A stretch of DNA of 64,000 nt from Spinacia oleracea (GCF_020520425.1 NC_079492.1:54311042-54375041), one strand, 5' to 3'. Counted from the stretch's first letter, positions 11,051 through 26,308 are shown. A program made the numbers and translations. Notes: generated by a model from the sequence alone, not told the origin.

Positions 11051-14037
11051 TTCCCCCACATGATTCAAAAGAACATAGGCTTTATTATGAGAAGATGTTT
11101 TGGGCAAGGTATACTTAGTTTTACAAGTATCAATGTCTTGTGGACTTGAATTGATACCTAGTGCATACTAGTATGTCATACAACCATGTAAGGTAGAATT
11201 ACCCTTGAACCTTGCATGGGGATTGTAGTAACACAATAGCGCACCAAACTTTTCTCAAAACAAGTACTGTTCTCGCGAACTTTAATAGTCGATGCCCCAC
11301 GATTTCCTGGTTTTTCATGAACGCTCTAGAGGGCCTATCCTAAGGAACCTCATAGGGGATTGGGCGTAACCCCCACATTCACATAGGTAAGTTCATCAAG
11401 TTTGTACTGTCACAAACCACCTTCACAAGGCTATGAACTTATTAAGAGTTTTGACTCAACCTTACACATATGACAGTAGAAAAAGTACTACATCACTTTA
11501 ATTTATTAATAGGAATGGTTGTAGTACAATACTTGAGTTCTTTTGTGACTTCGTTTGACCCATTGAACTTAGTTATTTCTAAGACAGGTATCAATCACAA
11601 TTTACTCACCATAGGCTTCATACCCATTCCTTAATGCTGACTCTAGCACACAATTTCTACAAAGGCCTTTGATGAGAGAATCTCAATATTCCTCTCACGT
11701 TCACGTGACATCACAATTTTTCATGATCAATATCCATGCCTCAATCATGTATTCTAATTACATTACAAACTATCTCAATTATAGCTTGTAAGCCAAAACC
11801 ATGGTACTAATGGAGTTGGATTCACCAATAATGGATCTCACATTTTCCAATTAACTCATTGTACCTGACAAGAGTGACAACCCACATACATAGTAATATG
11901 TAAATAATAATGTGGAGAAACAGAAAAATCACCTTACCCCCACAATGAGCTAACATCCAACTTTTTTTTTTTTTTCTAATGGTAGAATCCATTGATATGG
12001 ATATCAACTCCATAGTAGAATTATCACTTTCTATTAATCCAACGGACATCTCAACCATACTCGTTTGACCATCATCCCTAGGTACATTTCAGTGATTAAT
12101 GGAGAACGCTTCACATTCTCCACCTGCAACACAAGATTGTCTACATATTCTGCTTATCACATAAGCCACATCAAGTTGAGAACCAAACATAAACCATTAG
12201 ACCTTCAAACACGTTAGCCTATTTGATCATGGAAGACTATTTCCACATAAATTTCAACAACAATATGCTAGGAATATACTATATAATGAAGGCAACTCCA
12301 TAGGAAATTGGTTCTTACCAAACACCTGTTCTACGTATTCATTTTAGTTGGGTAGCACCTTTACCAACTTATTTGTCCCATTTTGTCTTTCATCTTGTTT
12401 GAAAAAAAATAAAGATTGTAGTCTCATTCGAAGCATTAACGTGTGTACAATGCAACAAAATATGATCCACATAAGTCATACGATCAAAGCCAATCATATT
12501 TGAACACACACATCCATCAAATCCACTCACGATTAAATAAAAGTAACTAGGATAGTTAAACACTAAGGTTTTAGAGAACCCATTAATCACCAACCTTGTC
12601 CTTAGCCTCAACAAAGCCACCTCTCAAAATAATTTTAAAGGTTGTGATTAGAGATTGACTCCTTCATGGTTTGACAAGTCTCAAGGATAATAGATCATAA
12701 CTCATTCATATATCCAATTTAAGTGGTTTCTCTCAAGAAATTAGCGCAAAAAATACTCATGAATTCATCATACAACATATGAGTTACATTTACTATTAAG
12801 AAACACCTCATGACCTATTAGTCTTGTGACATAAACTTAGCAAATGTGTCACAAGCACCATATCCATCGATAGCATGATTTGGAAAAAACACCATAACTC
12901 ATACTCCTTTAGTTGTGATTGGATAAGCAACGAGTAATCAGAGGAAAAAGATTGAATGCATAAAACAAAAACTATCAACTAAAGATTATACTAGAAGCGA
13001 TAAGCACGATTTTAAAAGTATTTCGTAAAATGTCATCCTCTCTTGGAATTGCAAAAAAGTTAATCATTTCCAGCATGTTACCTCCCAAAGACTCCAAAAG
13101 TCCCAATAAATGTCCAAGGAGAAACCCGTCTTTGGTTTTTCGACATTTCAGTTAGAGACTAACAAAAAATGCTAACAGTAAAACTCACTGTACAAAACTT
13201 AGCTCAAGTTAAATACTGTTGAAAGTTCAGACGATTAAGTAACCAGGATTTTATCAAAGAAATTCTTCATTAAGGCCATCTATAACCCTATGATATATCA
13301 TCATACTTCAGCAAAGAGAATACAATCCACAAGTCATGAAACAATAATCAAATCGAAAAACTGCACTCTGCCATATTTATAGGAAAGTCAATAAGATAAA
13401 ATGTCAAACTTTTAACATAGTGTTTGCTAGTAACCTACGCCTCAAAGCTACACTTATTCTTATGAGACAAACCAAGGAATTGGGAATTAAATTACCAATA
13501 AAGTTCTTCCCTTTAATAATGCATTTCAAGAATCAATCACTAGCCGCAAACATATACGCTAATACACATACTCCGTAGCGTATTATTTATCATGTTTCGC
13601 ATTGTTATCAAACCCTCGTATGTCAATAACAGTATGCATAACAATTAATTACTCCAAAAAACCACAATGTAAAATCTAAATAATGGAGTTCTGTATTGTA
13701 GCAACAATTTAATTGATTCAAAACCCAAAACAACGGTACCAACAAATCACTAACATCCAAAAACTTAATTTGTATCCTTCCATGTTATCTTGTTAACCGT
13801 CAAAAACCAATTGATGTCATGTAAAAATATGCCAGATCAAGAATTTTCTTGCTCGGTCAAAAACCACAAGAAACAGCAATCCAAAACTCAATCGACGAAG
13901 ATGATGCAGAAAAACATGAAATATGAATGTCGGACAAATTGAATTGAAATTGGACAGAAAATCATGGTAACAACAAAATAAGCTTCTACAAAAAACTATT
14001 AGTCATAAAAATAAATAATCAAAATTCAACTTTAGAT

Positions 14038-14583
14038 TGTAGGAGATATAACTAATAGTATATGAAATTAGAATGCCTTATCTGAAATTATGTCGTGGCG
14101 TGACACCAATCACTGCCCTAAAGTTGAATTTGCCCCGCTACACACACGGACTCATGGCAATCAACCCCCAGGGTTACACGACTCTTCATATCCGGTGTGG
14201 ACGGATACGAAGATTGAGAACACCCTTAAACAATGCCCAAAACAATGGTAGATTTTGTGTTTTTCATTTTGGAGAGGATGAAGAGGTTAATTTTCTGTGT
14301 GTCTAGAGGAATAATCAATAGTCTTTAAATAGGCCGAAACAATCAACAAGAATAGAAGGTTATTAATTGGTCATCAATTAGGTCATAAATGGAGGAAGCA
14401 ATTAAGGTAATAATGGTCAACAAATCAATTAGTTGACATTACACAATCAATTCAATAATTACGCTCCAAAATTGATGATTCATAGTAGGAAAACCCACAT
14501 TGTATTTACGGGAACTTTAATTCTTTTGAAGCAACATAATTTGGAGTTTTTCAACATAGACCAAAAGGGGAAAAACTCCAACA
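14038..14583 (-). repeat. 5' LTR of element C
   Basis: The same 546-bp sequence as 10505-11050. The small open frame it contains (14073-14306 and its twin at 10540-10773) is LTR sequence, not a gene. Confidence 0.96.
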
Positions 14584-14588
14584 CACAA

Positions 14589-17443
14589 CGGCACCCATCA
14601 ACCAGCAACTCAGTACTGGCAATACTCACCTTGGGGTTGGGCCTCACCACAATAGGCCGTCCCTCCCTGTCCGTACCCCACAATCCCATGGCAGCAGCAA
14701 TCTCGCCCTAATAATCAGCCAGGGGTACTTGGTGCTCGTCCTCAGCAGTCATACAATATGCAAGCGCCTCAAACCGGGTACACACCAACGGATATTGAAG
14801 CCGCCATGCATACTCTCTCTCTCCATCAACCTGATGAAAATTGGTATATGGACACAGGAGCGACCTCTCACATGACTGCAAATTCAGGTAGTCTCACGTC
14901 TTATTTTAAATTGAGCACAAATAATGGCATTATTGTTGGAAATGGTAGCACTATTCCTATTCATGGTTATGGTCATAAATCTCTCACTGCATCTAAACCC
15001 CCTTTAACCTTAACCAACGTTTTTCATGCTCCTAAACTCATCAAAAATCTTATTTCCGTCAGAAAATTGACTAGTGATAATATGGTTTCTGTTGAGTTTG
15101 ATCCTTTTGGGTTTTCTGTGAAGGATTTCCGGACGGGGAGCCGCCTAATGAGATGTGAGAGCTCGGGGGATCTCTACCCATTCACTGTCAATCACCAAGC
15201 CACCAAAATTCAATCCTCCTTCCTAGCTGCTGCTCCATTCAATACTTGGCACTCTCGATTGGGTCATCCGGGAGATGCTATTCTTAATTCACTTCGTAGC
15301 AATGACTTTATTCAATGTAATAAGACTCGTAGTTTTTGCAATTCTTGTCCATTGGGGAAACACATTAAGTTACATTTTCATGATTCTCTGAATGTCACTC
15401 ATATGCCTTTTGATATTATTCATAGTGACTTGTGGACTTCACCTGTTTTGGGTTCAAGTGGCCATCGTTATTATGTGCTATTTTTGGATAATTTTAGCAA
15501 TTTTCTATGGACTTTTCCAATTTCTAAAAAATCTGAAGTTTACTCCACTTTTCTCTCATTTAAGGCCCTAATTAAGACTCAGTTTGAGAGAGATATTAAG
15601 AATATTCAATGTGACAATGGTGGAGAGTTTGATAATGGCCTTTTCGAACTTTTTGCAATAATAATGGCTTACAATTTCGTTTCTCTTGCCCCCATACCTC
15701 TGCCCAGAACGGGAAAGCAGAAAGAAAAATCAAGTCTATTAATAACATTGTACGAACATTGCTTCTTCACTCATCGATGCCCCCTTCCTTTTGGCATCAT
15801 GCCCTCCAAATGGCAACATATCTCATTAATATTCTCCCTACTAAGCTTCTCAAGTTCAATTCTCCTACTCAAGTCTTGTACAAGCGAGACCCATCTTATT
15901 CCCATCTTCGAGTTTTTGGTTGTCTATGTTATCCTCTATTCCCCTCTACAACAATCAATAAACTTCAAGCCCGATCAACACCTTGCGTATTCTTGGGGTA
16001 TCCTACAAATCACCGGGGTTATAAATGCTTTGATTTATCAAACAATAAAATGTTTATTTCACGGCATGTTATATTTGATGAATTACAATTTCCCTTCTCG
16101 AAATTACATAACCCCATTCCGAATTCTTATACTTTTCTGGAAGATGGAATTTCCCCACATATTCTATACAACTTGCCCAAATCCCATACACAAAATGCTG
16201 GTCATGCGGATCATGTTCCTACCCCCACTGATCCAGCAAACCCCTTAAGGCCCACGGCCCAACTTGACCATGCAAGACCAACATCTCCCTCCAAAGCCCA
16301 CCTTGATACCCCACATCTACCTACTGCCAACACATCAAATATCCCCCCCTCTCCCATCTCTTCACCTACTGTCGGTCCATCACCCTTAAGCCCAGTTCAG
16401 GCTCCCATTTCCTCTCCACGGCCCACACCTAGGCAGCCCAACCGCATGGCAACTAGAAGCTAGCACGGAATCTTCAAGCCCAAAAGGCTGTTCAACTTGA
16501 GCACTGCTACCACCATCTCTCCCATACCTCGTAATCCTTTGAGTGCTCTAAATGACCCAAATTGGAAAGCTGCTATGACCGATGAATATGATGCTTTAGC
16601 TCAAAATAAGACGTGGGACTTGGTTCCACGCCCTCCTAATGTGAATTTAATTCGTTCAATGTGGATTTTTCGTCACAAAAAGAAATCTGACGGTTCTTTT
16701 GAGAGGCATAAAGCCCGTCTTGTAGGTGATGGCAGTGGTCAACAGGTTGGCGTGGATTGTGACGAGACCTTTAGCCCGGTAGTCAAACCGGCCTCTATTC
16801 GTATTGTGCTAAGCATTGCTCTCTCAAAATCTTGGCCCATTCATCAGTTGGATGTGAAGAATGCTTTTCTTCATGGTAATCTTAATGAGACCGTGTACAT
16901 GCATCAACCAATGGGATTCAAAGATCCTGTTCATCCAGATTATGTGTGCCTTTTGCGGAAATCGTTATATGGGTTAAAGCAAGCTCCTCGAGCCTGGTAT
17001 CAACGATTTGCATATTATGTCTCTACCATTGGTTTCTCCCACAGTCGATCTGATCATTCTCTATTTGTTTATTGTCGTGGAACTGACATTGCTTACATCC
17101 TGTTATATGTTGATGACATCATTCTTACAGCTTCCACAGATGCTCTCCGCAAATCCATTATGTCTCTTCTCAGTGCCGAATTTGCTATGAAAGACTTGGG
17201 TCCTCTAAGCTACTTCTTGGGCATTGCAGTTACACGTAACAAAAATGGTATGTTTCTCTCACAAACCAAATATGCGGAGGAAATAATTGAACGAGCAGGC
17301 ATGACTCATTGCAAACCGTGTCACACTCCAGTAGACACGAAGACTAAGCTCGGGGCTCAAATTGGCGTGTCGTGTGATGACCCCACGCACTACCGCAAGC
17401 TTGCGGGTGCTCTCCAGTACCTTACATTCACTCGACCGGACAT
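14589..17443 (+). pseudogene. pol: Copia B pol: protease, integrase and most of reverse transcriptase
   Basis: It continues the gag frame. Protease active site DTGATSH is at about 14851. The GAG-pre-integrase domain (WHSRLGHP, then CNSCPLGK) spans 15240-15370. The integrase core has HSDLW and QCDNGGEF, with its glutamate (NGKAERK) after a frameshift near 15650. Reverse transcriptase shows HKARLV, QLDVKNAFLHG, SLYGLKQAPRAW and the YVDD catalytic motif near 17110. Inactivating changes are TAG at 14653, the frameshift, and TAG at 16461. The segment stops at 17443 where the inner family A element enters, just after FTRPDI, and resumes at 27751. Confidence 0.95.
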
Positions 17444-18870
17444 TGTTAGGTTATGATACATATGATATTACATAAATCATGCGGAAACAACCATTAACCC
17501 ATGAATACATATTATTTACACATAATCATATAGCATAATTTAGATGCATACTCTTTGTTGCGTGCCCTCCCTAGCTGCGCCCGAACCGAACAAGAACAAG
17601 TCTTTAGGACTCCAAGTGTCGTCCCTCCGTAGATAGTCCACAGCACGTCCGGATCCGCCTTAAGATTGACCAACTAGAATCGCCCTTAAGGTACTAGAAT
17701 TTTCGGCACTTTTGAGCAAGATGTGTGGCTGAATTTTTCTCTCAAAAACTCACTTTGAATACTTTGAAACTCGTTATAAATTGTGAACCCAGGCCACATA
17801 TTTATAGGGTTATGGAAAGGGAATTGGAATCCTATTCAGATACAAATTAATTAAACCTAGAATCCTACAAGAACTCTAATTTAATTAATTTATCAAATAG
17901 AATTAGGAATTTAATCATTAACCGAACTCTGCACGTTTTAGGAAACGTGCACGAACACAAACACTTACGCACACACACACGGCAGCCTCGATGGGCCGCC
18001 CATGCGTGCGTGCGAGCAGCAGCCCACGCAGCGAGGCCTGCGCGAGCCACAAGCTCACGCAAGCACCCGCGCGCGCTGCGCGCGCTGTGCGCGCTGCCAC
18101 GGCCTGCTGGGCCTGGCCTTGCGCTGGGCCTGGCGTGACTGTTTGTGTGGCGCGCTTGGCTTGCTGGGCGATGGCCTGGCTTCGTGCTGGGCCCTCGTCT
18201 GGCAGGCCTTGTCCGATGCTTATTCGTACGATACGCTTCCGATTAAATTTCCGATTCCGGAATTCATTTCCGATACGAACAATATTTAACATTTCCGATT
18301 CCGGAATTAATTTCCGTTTCGAACAAATATTTAATATTTCCGTTTCCGGAATTATTTTCCGATTCCAGTAATATTTCCGATTCTGACAATATTTCCGTTT
18401 CCGGCAATATTTCCGATTCTGGTAATATTTCCATTTCCGATAATATTTTCCGATACGAACCATGTTTCCGTTTCCGGCAACATCTACGACTTGGATAATA
18501 TTTATATTTCCGATACGATCCATATTTCCGTTTCCGGTAATATCATCGTTTCCGGAGTATTCATTTCTTGCCTGTGACGATCTCAGCTCCCACTGAAACC
18601 AAGATCCGTCGATTCCGAATATCCATAGATAGAGTATTTAATGCCATTAAATACTTGATCCGTTTACGTACTATTTGTGTGACCCTACGGGTTCAGTCAA
18701 GAGTAAGCTGTGGATTAATATCATTAATTCCACTTGAACTGAAGCGGCCTCTAGCTAGGCATTCAGCTCACTTGATCTCACTGAATTATTAACTTGTTAA
18801 TTAATACTGAACCGCATTTATTAGACTTATCATAGAATGCATACTTGGACCAAGGGCATTATTTCCTTCA
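17444..18870 (-). repeat. 3' LTR of inner family A element
   Basis: Near-identical to 26324-27750. On the minus strand it carries a TATA-like CTATAAATATG at about 17800-17815. It also contains a GC-rich segment (about 17945-18210) and a TTTCCG-unit array (about 18235-18550) that yields long meaningless Arg/Asn/Lys-rich frames. Confidence 0.96.
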
Positions 18871-19809
18871 GTCTCCCACTTGTCCTTAGGGACAAGTGTG
18901 CATTTCCTAATTCCTTTGTCGCTCGATGCTTGCTCTTGAACATAAGGTAAGAGTTGTCATCCTTATTATGTCCAGAGGTGTTCCTCGGTTTCAGAGTTCA
19001 ACTGATCAAATAAACAGATAATCATAGCCTATGATTCATCCGAGCACGGCCATGCATTTCACAGTTTCTAGCTCTCCGAGTGGCCTTGTACAACTTTTAA
19101 GCATCTCATCCCGATTTATGGGAGGACAATCCCAATCTTGCGATCTTGAGATTAGACTTCGTTTGATAGGTGATTACCTGAGCGTTGCCTTTATAGCCTC
19201 CTTTTACGGTGCGACGGTTGGTCAACGTCAAAGCAACCAGTTCTCAAACAAGTAATCTCAAATCACTCAGGTATTGAGGATTTAGTGTCCAATAATTTTA
19301 ATGAAATTTACTTATGACAGATTTTCATCTCTTACAGTAAAGTTTCATAGGTCTTGTCCGATACTAGTCTTCCCAAAGTAAGTATCTATGCAAATGATTA
19401 TGACATTGCCATGTCCACATAGTTCAAGAAACAGAACTACTAGTCATCTTGCATTCTAATCGTCTAACGTTTTCTATGCGTCCAATTTTATAGAAAACTC
19501 CGACTAGGGACCATTTTCAACTTTTGACATTCAAGTTCACTTGATAGACATTTCTTAGTCACAGGACTGGTCCTGACAGTCTATCTTGAATATATCGTCA
19601 AATTTGAAGGGACTCATCATTTAATACTAAACTAAGATTAAATGGAATATGAAAATACATTTCATATATGATAAATGTTCAACCCCAATGTTTTATAACC
19701 ATGGGCCTCAAACCCATCTTCTAAAACAATTCATGGAATTCAAAGCTATGCTTGATTTCCAGTGCTACAACGTGAGTGTTGCTTCTCACTTGTTGTATAG
19801 GTTTAGTTA

Positions 19810-19995
19810 TCATGCTTTGCTAATCTTAATATCCTTTTCATCGAATGTTCTTCGAGATATGATGATTAGATCTTTTCGAGTTTGTTTATTATGTGATCTA
19901 GTCTTTCTTGCTACATTAGTGGTTCTACGCATTTTGCAATGAAGAACCATCAAGTTAGCAGACGTTTTTCTTGCTTCAAGAGTGGTTCTACGCAT
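19810..19995 (-). pseudogene. Copia RNase H relic in inner family A element
   Basis: A 61-residue open frame holding VARKTRSHNK, which resembles the RSHHK region of copia RNase H, next to a degraded catalytic region. The surrounding frame is closed by stops. Confidence 0.5.
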
Positions 19996-21205
19996 TTTTC
20001 AATGAAGAACCATCAAGCCAGCAGATAGGTGATCTTCCCAAGTTCAGTGAAGAACTCTTTAACATAAACAACCCTGTTTTATTGCTTCTTAGGCAATAAG
20101 TACTTTTACTTCAACTGTTTAGGTTGCTAGTGATGCTTTGTTTGGATTTACTTATCCAAGCAGTTCACAGATATGTGGAATACTTTCCAGCTGTATCTTA
20201 GAACATTAATATTTTAATATCCCACGCAACAACTCATGGTCTCCAATCCATGTTGCCATTTCAAAACACGATGCTCTATAGCTCGTCCTTATCAATGGTT
20301 AACTCCAAAGGGTCTTGCTTGATCCTTTGCCAGTGTTTATGCGTGTAGCATCAATATTTAGCATATCTTTATTTCCTTGAATCAAGAACTATTCCTATGT
20401 ACCTTTTCAAGTACCATAAGTATTCTTGATCTCAATCTAGTTGATCTTTACTTAGATCAATAGAGATTGGTATATGTTCGTCATGCCTAAAGTCATACGA
20501 TACGTTTTTGGCGATCCTCATATTATATCATACATGATAAATTCTTTTGCAGAATAATTCCCAATTGAATTCTATTCATGTAACTTTAGCTCATTCAATT
20601 TCAGCAGATACTGAATCCAACTAAATTCTTTGACATATAATATAGGTTTAAGATCCCATTTAGACTCTTTGATGTTTAACTTAGTAAATGCTTATACATA
20701 GTTCAAACATCCTTTACTTAGATTTATTCACATGGGTCGAATATCTCCAATGGAGTATTTCGTGTTTGATTTAGTAAATGCCATTACTTAATCCAAAACA
20801 ATATTCTAAGATCTTTGTAAATGGATCTTAGTACCCAGTATGTACTAAGTTTCACCTTGGTCCATCATTGATGAATAATCTCAAATCTAAGTCATTAGCA
20901 TTTGAATGTTATTTTACAATAGAGAGATATGTGTGTGATACACATAGGACCAATTAAGTTTTTATGTACTCCCACTAAACTTCTTATATATCTATAAGAA
21001 TCATGTATATTTTATGAAACTAAAATACTTATTAGCTTCATTAAAATATAATTCCAATTCCCAATTGCTTGCTTAAATCTGTACTTAGATTTTATAAGCT
21101 AGCTTTTTCTTTCAAGCATTTATTTGGATCCACAATTCCTATGACATACCATGTACATAGTTTATTCCAACATTTGATTGAGGAATACGTTTTGTCATCC
21201 AATTG

Positions 21206-21418
21206 CTATATGTACCAATATGCAATCATTGCTTGAATTATAGATTTGAGCATTACGATTATGCATGAGGTTTCAACACAATTCACACCATGAATTTGCT
21301 TGTAACCTTTAGCAACTAATCTCGCTTTGTGTGTGAACACAATTTCATGTTTGATGGTTTTTATCCTTAAAACAAACTTGCAACCAATAGGTGTGAACCT
21401 ATTCTTGCAAATCAACAA
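21206..21418 (-). pseudogene. Copia reverse transcriptase relic in inner family A element
   Basis: Contains THKARLVAKGYKQIHGV, the copia RT N-terminal motif, in a 70-residue frame and then degenerates. It is the counterpart of 6686-6991 and carries the same kind of damage. Confidence 0.8.
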
Positions 21419-24400
21419 AATTTCAATTTTGTCATCAAAACATTGAGTATGTTTTATGGCCTCTAACCATCTAAAACATTTGAGTCTATATATGGCCTCT
21501 AACCATTTTAGGGAATCTGGGTTTCGTCATAGCTTTCTTACAGGTCACAAACTCATTAATAGTTTGACTGCAATTTGTAGGTTTCTTCACTATCTAATAG
21601 AAGAATTGCATAGTTTCAGTGACCTGAACTCCATGTTTCTTTACTATTTAATAGAAGAATCTCATAGTTTCAGTGACTTGAACTCTATGCCTACTTGGGT
21701 ATAGAACATCAAACAAATAGAATATCAATAGCCACTTGAAAGTCCTTTGAATATTTTGTTCTCCTTGAAGCACTTGTAAAGTCTTCTAAGACATGTCTAT
21801 TCTTTAAAGCCACTTGTAAAGTCCTTACAGAATAAGTTCGGATTTTCTGAAGCACTTCGAAAAGCCTCCGGAATGTCCGTTTATGTTTGTTGTTCGCCTC
21901 GAAGACTTTCGAGGTCTATTTTCTCCCACTTGTCATTTTGGAAACGAATCTCCAAAAGGACATCATTTCGAGCAAACAAACATTATGTTCTCAAAAATTC
22001 GTGGTAGAAACAATACCCTTGTGTCTCATTTGAATAAATCACAATGAAACATATATCTATACTTGGGGCCTTAGTTTGTTGAATAACAAACACTAAGCTC
22101 CCACTGAGTTTTGCAACTCTCTAGATATATTTTGAAAAGATATTCTGAAATTACTTTTCAATAGCTTTGACGAATTTGGTTTAGTTTGGTGGTAGTTGAG
22201 CATTTTGTTTTAGAAATTATAGGAAGAGTCTTTATGATTCATCATTGATCGAATCAAGTACTAATTGACTTCGATCATTCCAACGTAGATATGCCATATC
22301 TTATGGAGCTAGATTGTGAAATTACAACACACAATCATTGATGATCATATTTGGTCTCAAGTAATCATCAACATGATCTAACCTAGATCTTTATGATTTC
22401 TTGCCAAGTGGATTTTATACTTCTGAATCTTTGAACTAGCCAAACAGATTTAACTTATATCACATTTGAGTAAATAAACCTATATTCACTCAAATCCATG
22501 TGAAATAATAAAGTCATAAAACCTTTCTTTAGCTTTGAACTCTATCGTCTAGGCGTTCTAACAATAGTTCATATTCTTTGTTACTTTCAACAAGTAAGAC
22601 TAGCTTGTCTTAAGTTGATCTAGAAATCAACCAACTTTCAAAAAGTCCATCAAAATAGAGCTTATGAATGTTAACTTGTTGATATGGTCTAAGCAACAAT
22701 GCCAAAGATTAATGGAACTCAAATCAAGGGTTTGATTTGAACCTAGTAAAGTTCTTTAAAGAGTTGTTTGTTTTAATCAAGCATATTGACTCATCCCGTA
22801 AATGACCATTTCATTCAAATAAACAAACAAACAAGCATTGTTTTTGTTCTTCTGAATGTGAGTCTTTCTGTGTTTGAAGCAGAAATTTAGGTATGCTGAT
22901 TATGGAACAAAATAGCAATTTAGTTCCAGCCTTTAAAACAAACTAGATGACCCTACAACTAATGTAGCATTGCCATGCTTCATTTCCCATTTGTAGGCCA
23001 TTAGTATAGCCTAGCTTCCATTATTTGAGTTATTACCGAAGTAAGAACCTCAAGCGGTATATGATACCAAGGAAGTTTGATTGCTAGGTCACTTCTCTTT
23101 AAACATAAACTTATAGGTAGAAACGAAATCGTAAATTCCTTTCATTTGTTCCTCGTTTTCCTATTTCTTGTACCCTTTCTTATAGTCTTAAGAATTGAAT
23201 TCTTTAGTGTTGACTTTTATACTTTGTTAGACATGTCCAATGTCACCAACAAGGTTCTTTACCATTTTAATTTATGTTGAATATTTTATTTCAACTAGAT
23301 GATCTTACCAGAAGCTTCTAAAGTTCTCTAAGCATCGATCTATTCGAATGTCTAGGGACTAGACTCATTCGAGAATTAAATGGACAAAGATATTAGGTTG
23401 TTAACCATTGGTAAAGCTGAGCGTATTAAACTCAATGCTTTATGATCTCAAAACTACATTGTATTTTGAATTCACAAGCACCAATTGGTTTGCCATTCGA
23501 TTTTAATATTCGAAAACAACCATAAAAGTCGATATAAGAAACGTACATTTTAAATTGCTCACTTTCTCTCTTTTCCGTGAATCGTTCTTGGATTCACTAC
23601 CAATCGAGGAAATTTACTGTTACCTTTCTAAAAGGATTTATTGCAGTGCAAGATATTTAATTATAAACAATAATTAAAACATACATTGAAGCATGCAAAG
23701 TCTAAACATTTATCATGAATAATAACTTGAAATTAAAGCAACCATGCAATTCAAACAAGTTATTAGCATTTTATTCGATTTTATTGTTCCGGCAGGTGTG
23801 AATAAAATGATTCCAAGACCCTAAAACCATTGAAGAATTAAGCACAGTTTGTCGACTCAATTCTAAAACATTTTAGGTAAGCAAAAGCCTTTTGCTAATA
23901 GTCTAGAAACTACTCTTGGTTGATAGGTACGTCTAAGAACTTATTAGGTAAACCTATCAATTTTGCCACGACATAAAAGGACTCCTTACTTATATCGTTG
24001 AGTTTCACCAAAACTAACATATACTCACAATTATTTGTGTACCTTGCCCCTTTAGGACCAATAAGTAACACCTCGCTGAGCGAAAACTATTACTAGATTG
24101 ATGTAAAGGATATCCAAGCAAGTGTATATTTTGGCATGGCACCTTATAACTCAATTTTTAAGTTTGGAACTTAAGGCTCTTACTATGTTGGTTAGATATT
24201 AAGTGAACTAAAATCCTTAATCATGCAACATAATCAAGCCACAATCTCATGCATAATTAAGACATATTTAAAGCAATAAATAACTTAAAGCATGCATAAG
24301 ATAAATGTGATCTAGTATGGCCCGACTTCATCTTGAAGCTTTAACTTCAAAGTCCGTCTTGAAAATCTCCGTGGGAGGCACCATTTTCTTCAAATAGGAT

Positions 24401-25029
24401 AAGCTATAACTAATTACAACTATTTGATGGTACGCAGACCATATTTTCTATCCTATTTGGGCCATACTAGTCACTTCATAACCTGCAAAACAGTACATAT
24501 ACAATATATACCATTCACCCATTCATTATCATGAATGGCCCACTTAGCTGGTTAGTAAAACACATTATGCATCACGTAAATATTTGCAGCAATTAATCAA
24601 GGGCACCAATAATCTACCAATTATTCAGTCCTTATTAATTCTAATCAAGTTGTTTTAACCTTAAGGATTTGTAGACCTAATCAAGAGTTTATGACTAAAA
24701 TACGCTTCCACTTAAACCAATAAATTCATATGCTTTACTAATTTTAAACATAAAAATGTATTTCTAGTCTAACCGGAAACATACAAATTTAATTAAAATT
24801 TAAAGCTCATATAAATTTATAATTGAATCCAAAAAGTTTAATTTAATTTCAGTCGTTATTTAAATTAATTCATGATTTTAATTTTAGTAAAATAATTAGA
24901 ATAAATAACATTTATTATAATTACAATATTCAAAATTAAAATCCAAGAAAATAATTTAAATTATTAATTTTAAAATTAATTAAAATTTCGTGAACTGAAA
25001 TTTTCAAATTAAACATTCAAAACGATCTA

Positions 25030-25560
25030 ATCGTAACGCAAACACCCTACGCATTGCACGCCCATGGGCCGCACGCATACAGCCATTGTTGGCCATATGC
25101 GCGCAGCCCATGCGCTCGTCGCATAGCTGCTGCATCTCCATCGCAAGCCATCGCACGCTGTGCGCGCGAGCCATCGCTCGCTGGGCGCGCGACATCGCTT
25201 GCTGTGCGCGCGACATCGCTCGCTGTGCGCGCGAGCCATCGCTCGCTGTGCGCGCGAGCAACGCTGGGCGCAGCGCTCGTGGCACGCGAGCTTGCGCTCG
25301 CTGCGCGCGAGGCTGCGCGCTCTTGCGCGAGGCAGTGCGCGTTGTGGCGCAGCTCGCTTGCTGCCCACACGCGACTGCCTTGGCTCGCCCTTCGCCCATG
25401 CCCATTCGTCCATTGCTCGTGGCCCACGACACAAGGCAGGGCTGCTGCCTTGTGCTCGTGCACTACGCCCTTGCTCATTGCATTCGTGCCGCACGGGCGA
25501 CGAGCTCCCTTGCTCGTCGTCGCATGCCCGCATTATACAACACCCCTTAAGGGTAACACG
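25030..25560. repeat. GC-rich island with short tandem repeats in inner family A interior
   Basis: An abrupt GC-rich block within AT-rich sequence. Between about 25140 and 25266 it consists of ~24-bp units around CATCGCTCGCTGTGCGCGCG. Every frame stays open because the block lacks TA-containing stops, so the several overlapping Ala/Arg/Cys-rich frames are not evidence of genes. A shorter counterpart occurs at 29985-30370 in the outer copy. Confidence 0.85.
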
Positions 25561-26308
25561 AAGCGTCCATTGCTTTGTGCGTGCAAGTTATATGAACGAA
25601 TCGCATAAAAAATTTAAAATTTATAAAATATATGACAAATTAATAAATATAATTAATTTCATAATTTTAGGGCGAAAAATCGAAAATTTATTATCCAATT
25701 GATTTCCGATTGTTATGGATTCAAGTCTAGGTCATAAAAATTTAAAATTTATCATAAATTTACAATTTTTATGGTGGTTTTTAATCATAGGTTTCTAATT
25801 AAATTACAATTAATTATGAAAATCAAATTAATTCTAAATTATTCTAATTTTCAACAAATTAATCATAATTACAAATTAGATTGCATAATTAACAAGACTA
25901 GGCATTCAAACTTGTTAAACATATGCAGTAGGTCAATCAAAAATTCAAGATTTATCAACAAGAATCGCAAATATTTAATTTAACATCTTAAATTTACGAA
26001 ATTTTGCATTCGAAAAACTAAAACCTTCGAAAAGTCATAGTTAGGCTTCGAATTTGAGAATTCTGGGTTCGGCAGAAAAACACTATTTTTGTCAAAATTT
26101 TAGAATGCCTTTTACATGCGGAATTGACACAAAAATCACTCGATTTGGATGAGTAACGAAGAAACTGCCGAAAAACTGCGTACGTATAATTAAATAAACG
26201 CAATTTGCAATTAATTAACAATTACGAAAATTAATCACCCCTTTTAATTCTTGCAAATTTGTAATATTTAACCATGTTTATGCAATTTAGATTATGAAAA
26301 TAATAAGG

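Larger units (their letters stand above)
10505..14583 (-). mobile_element. LTR retrotransposon C, non-coding, inserted in gag of copia B
   Basis: Direct repeats of 546 bp at both ends and a perfect CACAA duplication (10500-10504, 14584-14588). Just inside the left LTR the minus strand reads ATGTGGGGGAA then TGTTGGAG, a polypurine tract followed by an LTR start, so the element is oriented minus with its 3' LTR on the left. I see no standard tRNA primer site next to the right LTR. The 3-kb interior (11051-14037) has no recognisable retroviral domain. Non-autonomous LTR element, lineage unknown, probably copia-like. Confidence 0.9.

Noticed and set aside
25004-25702. Six or more overlapping Ala/Arg/Cys-rich frames on both strands
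   Set aside because: The GC-rich tandem repeat has few stop codons in any frame. No frame has features of a protein family.
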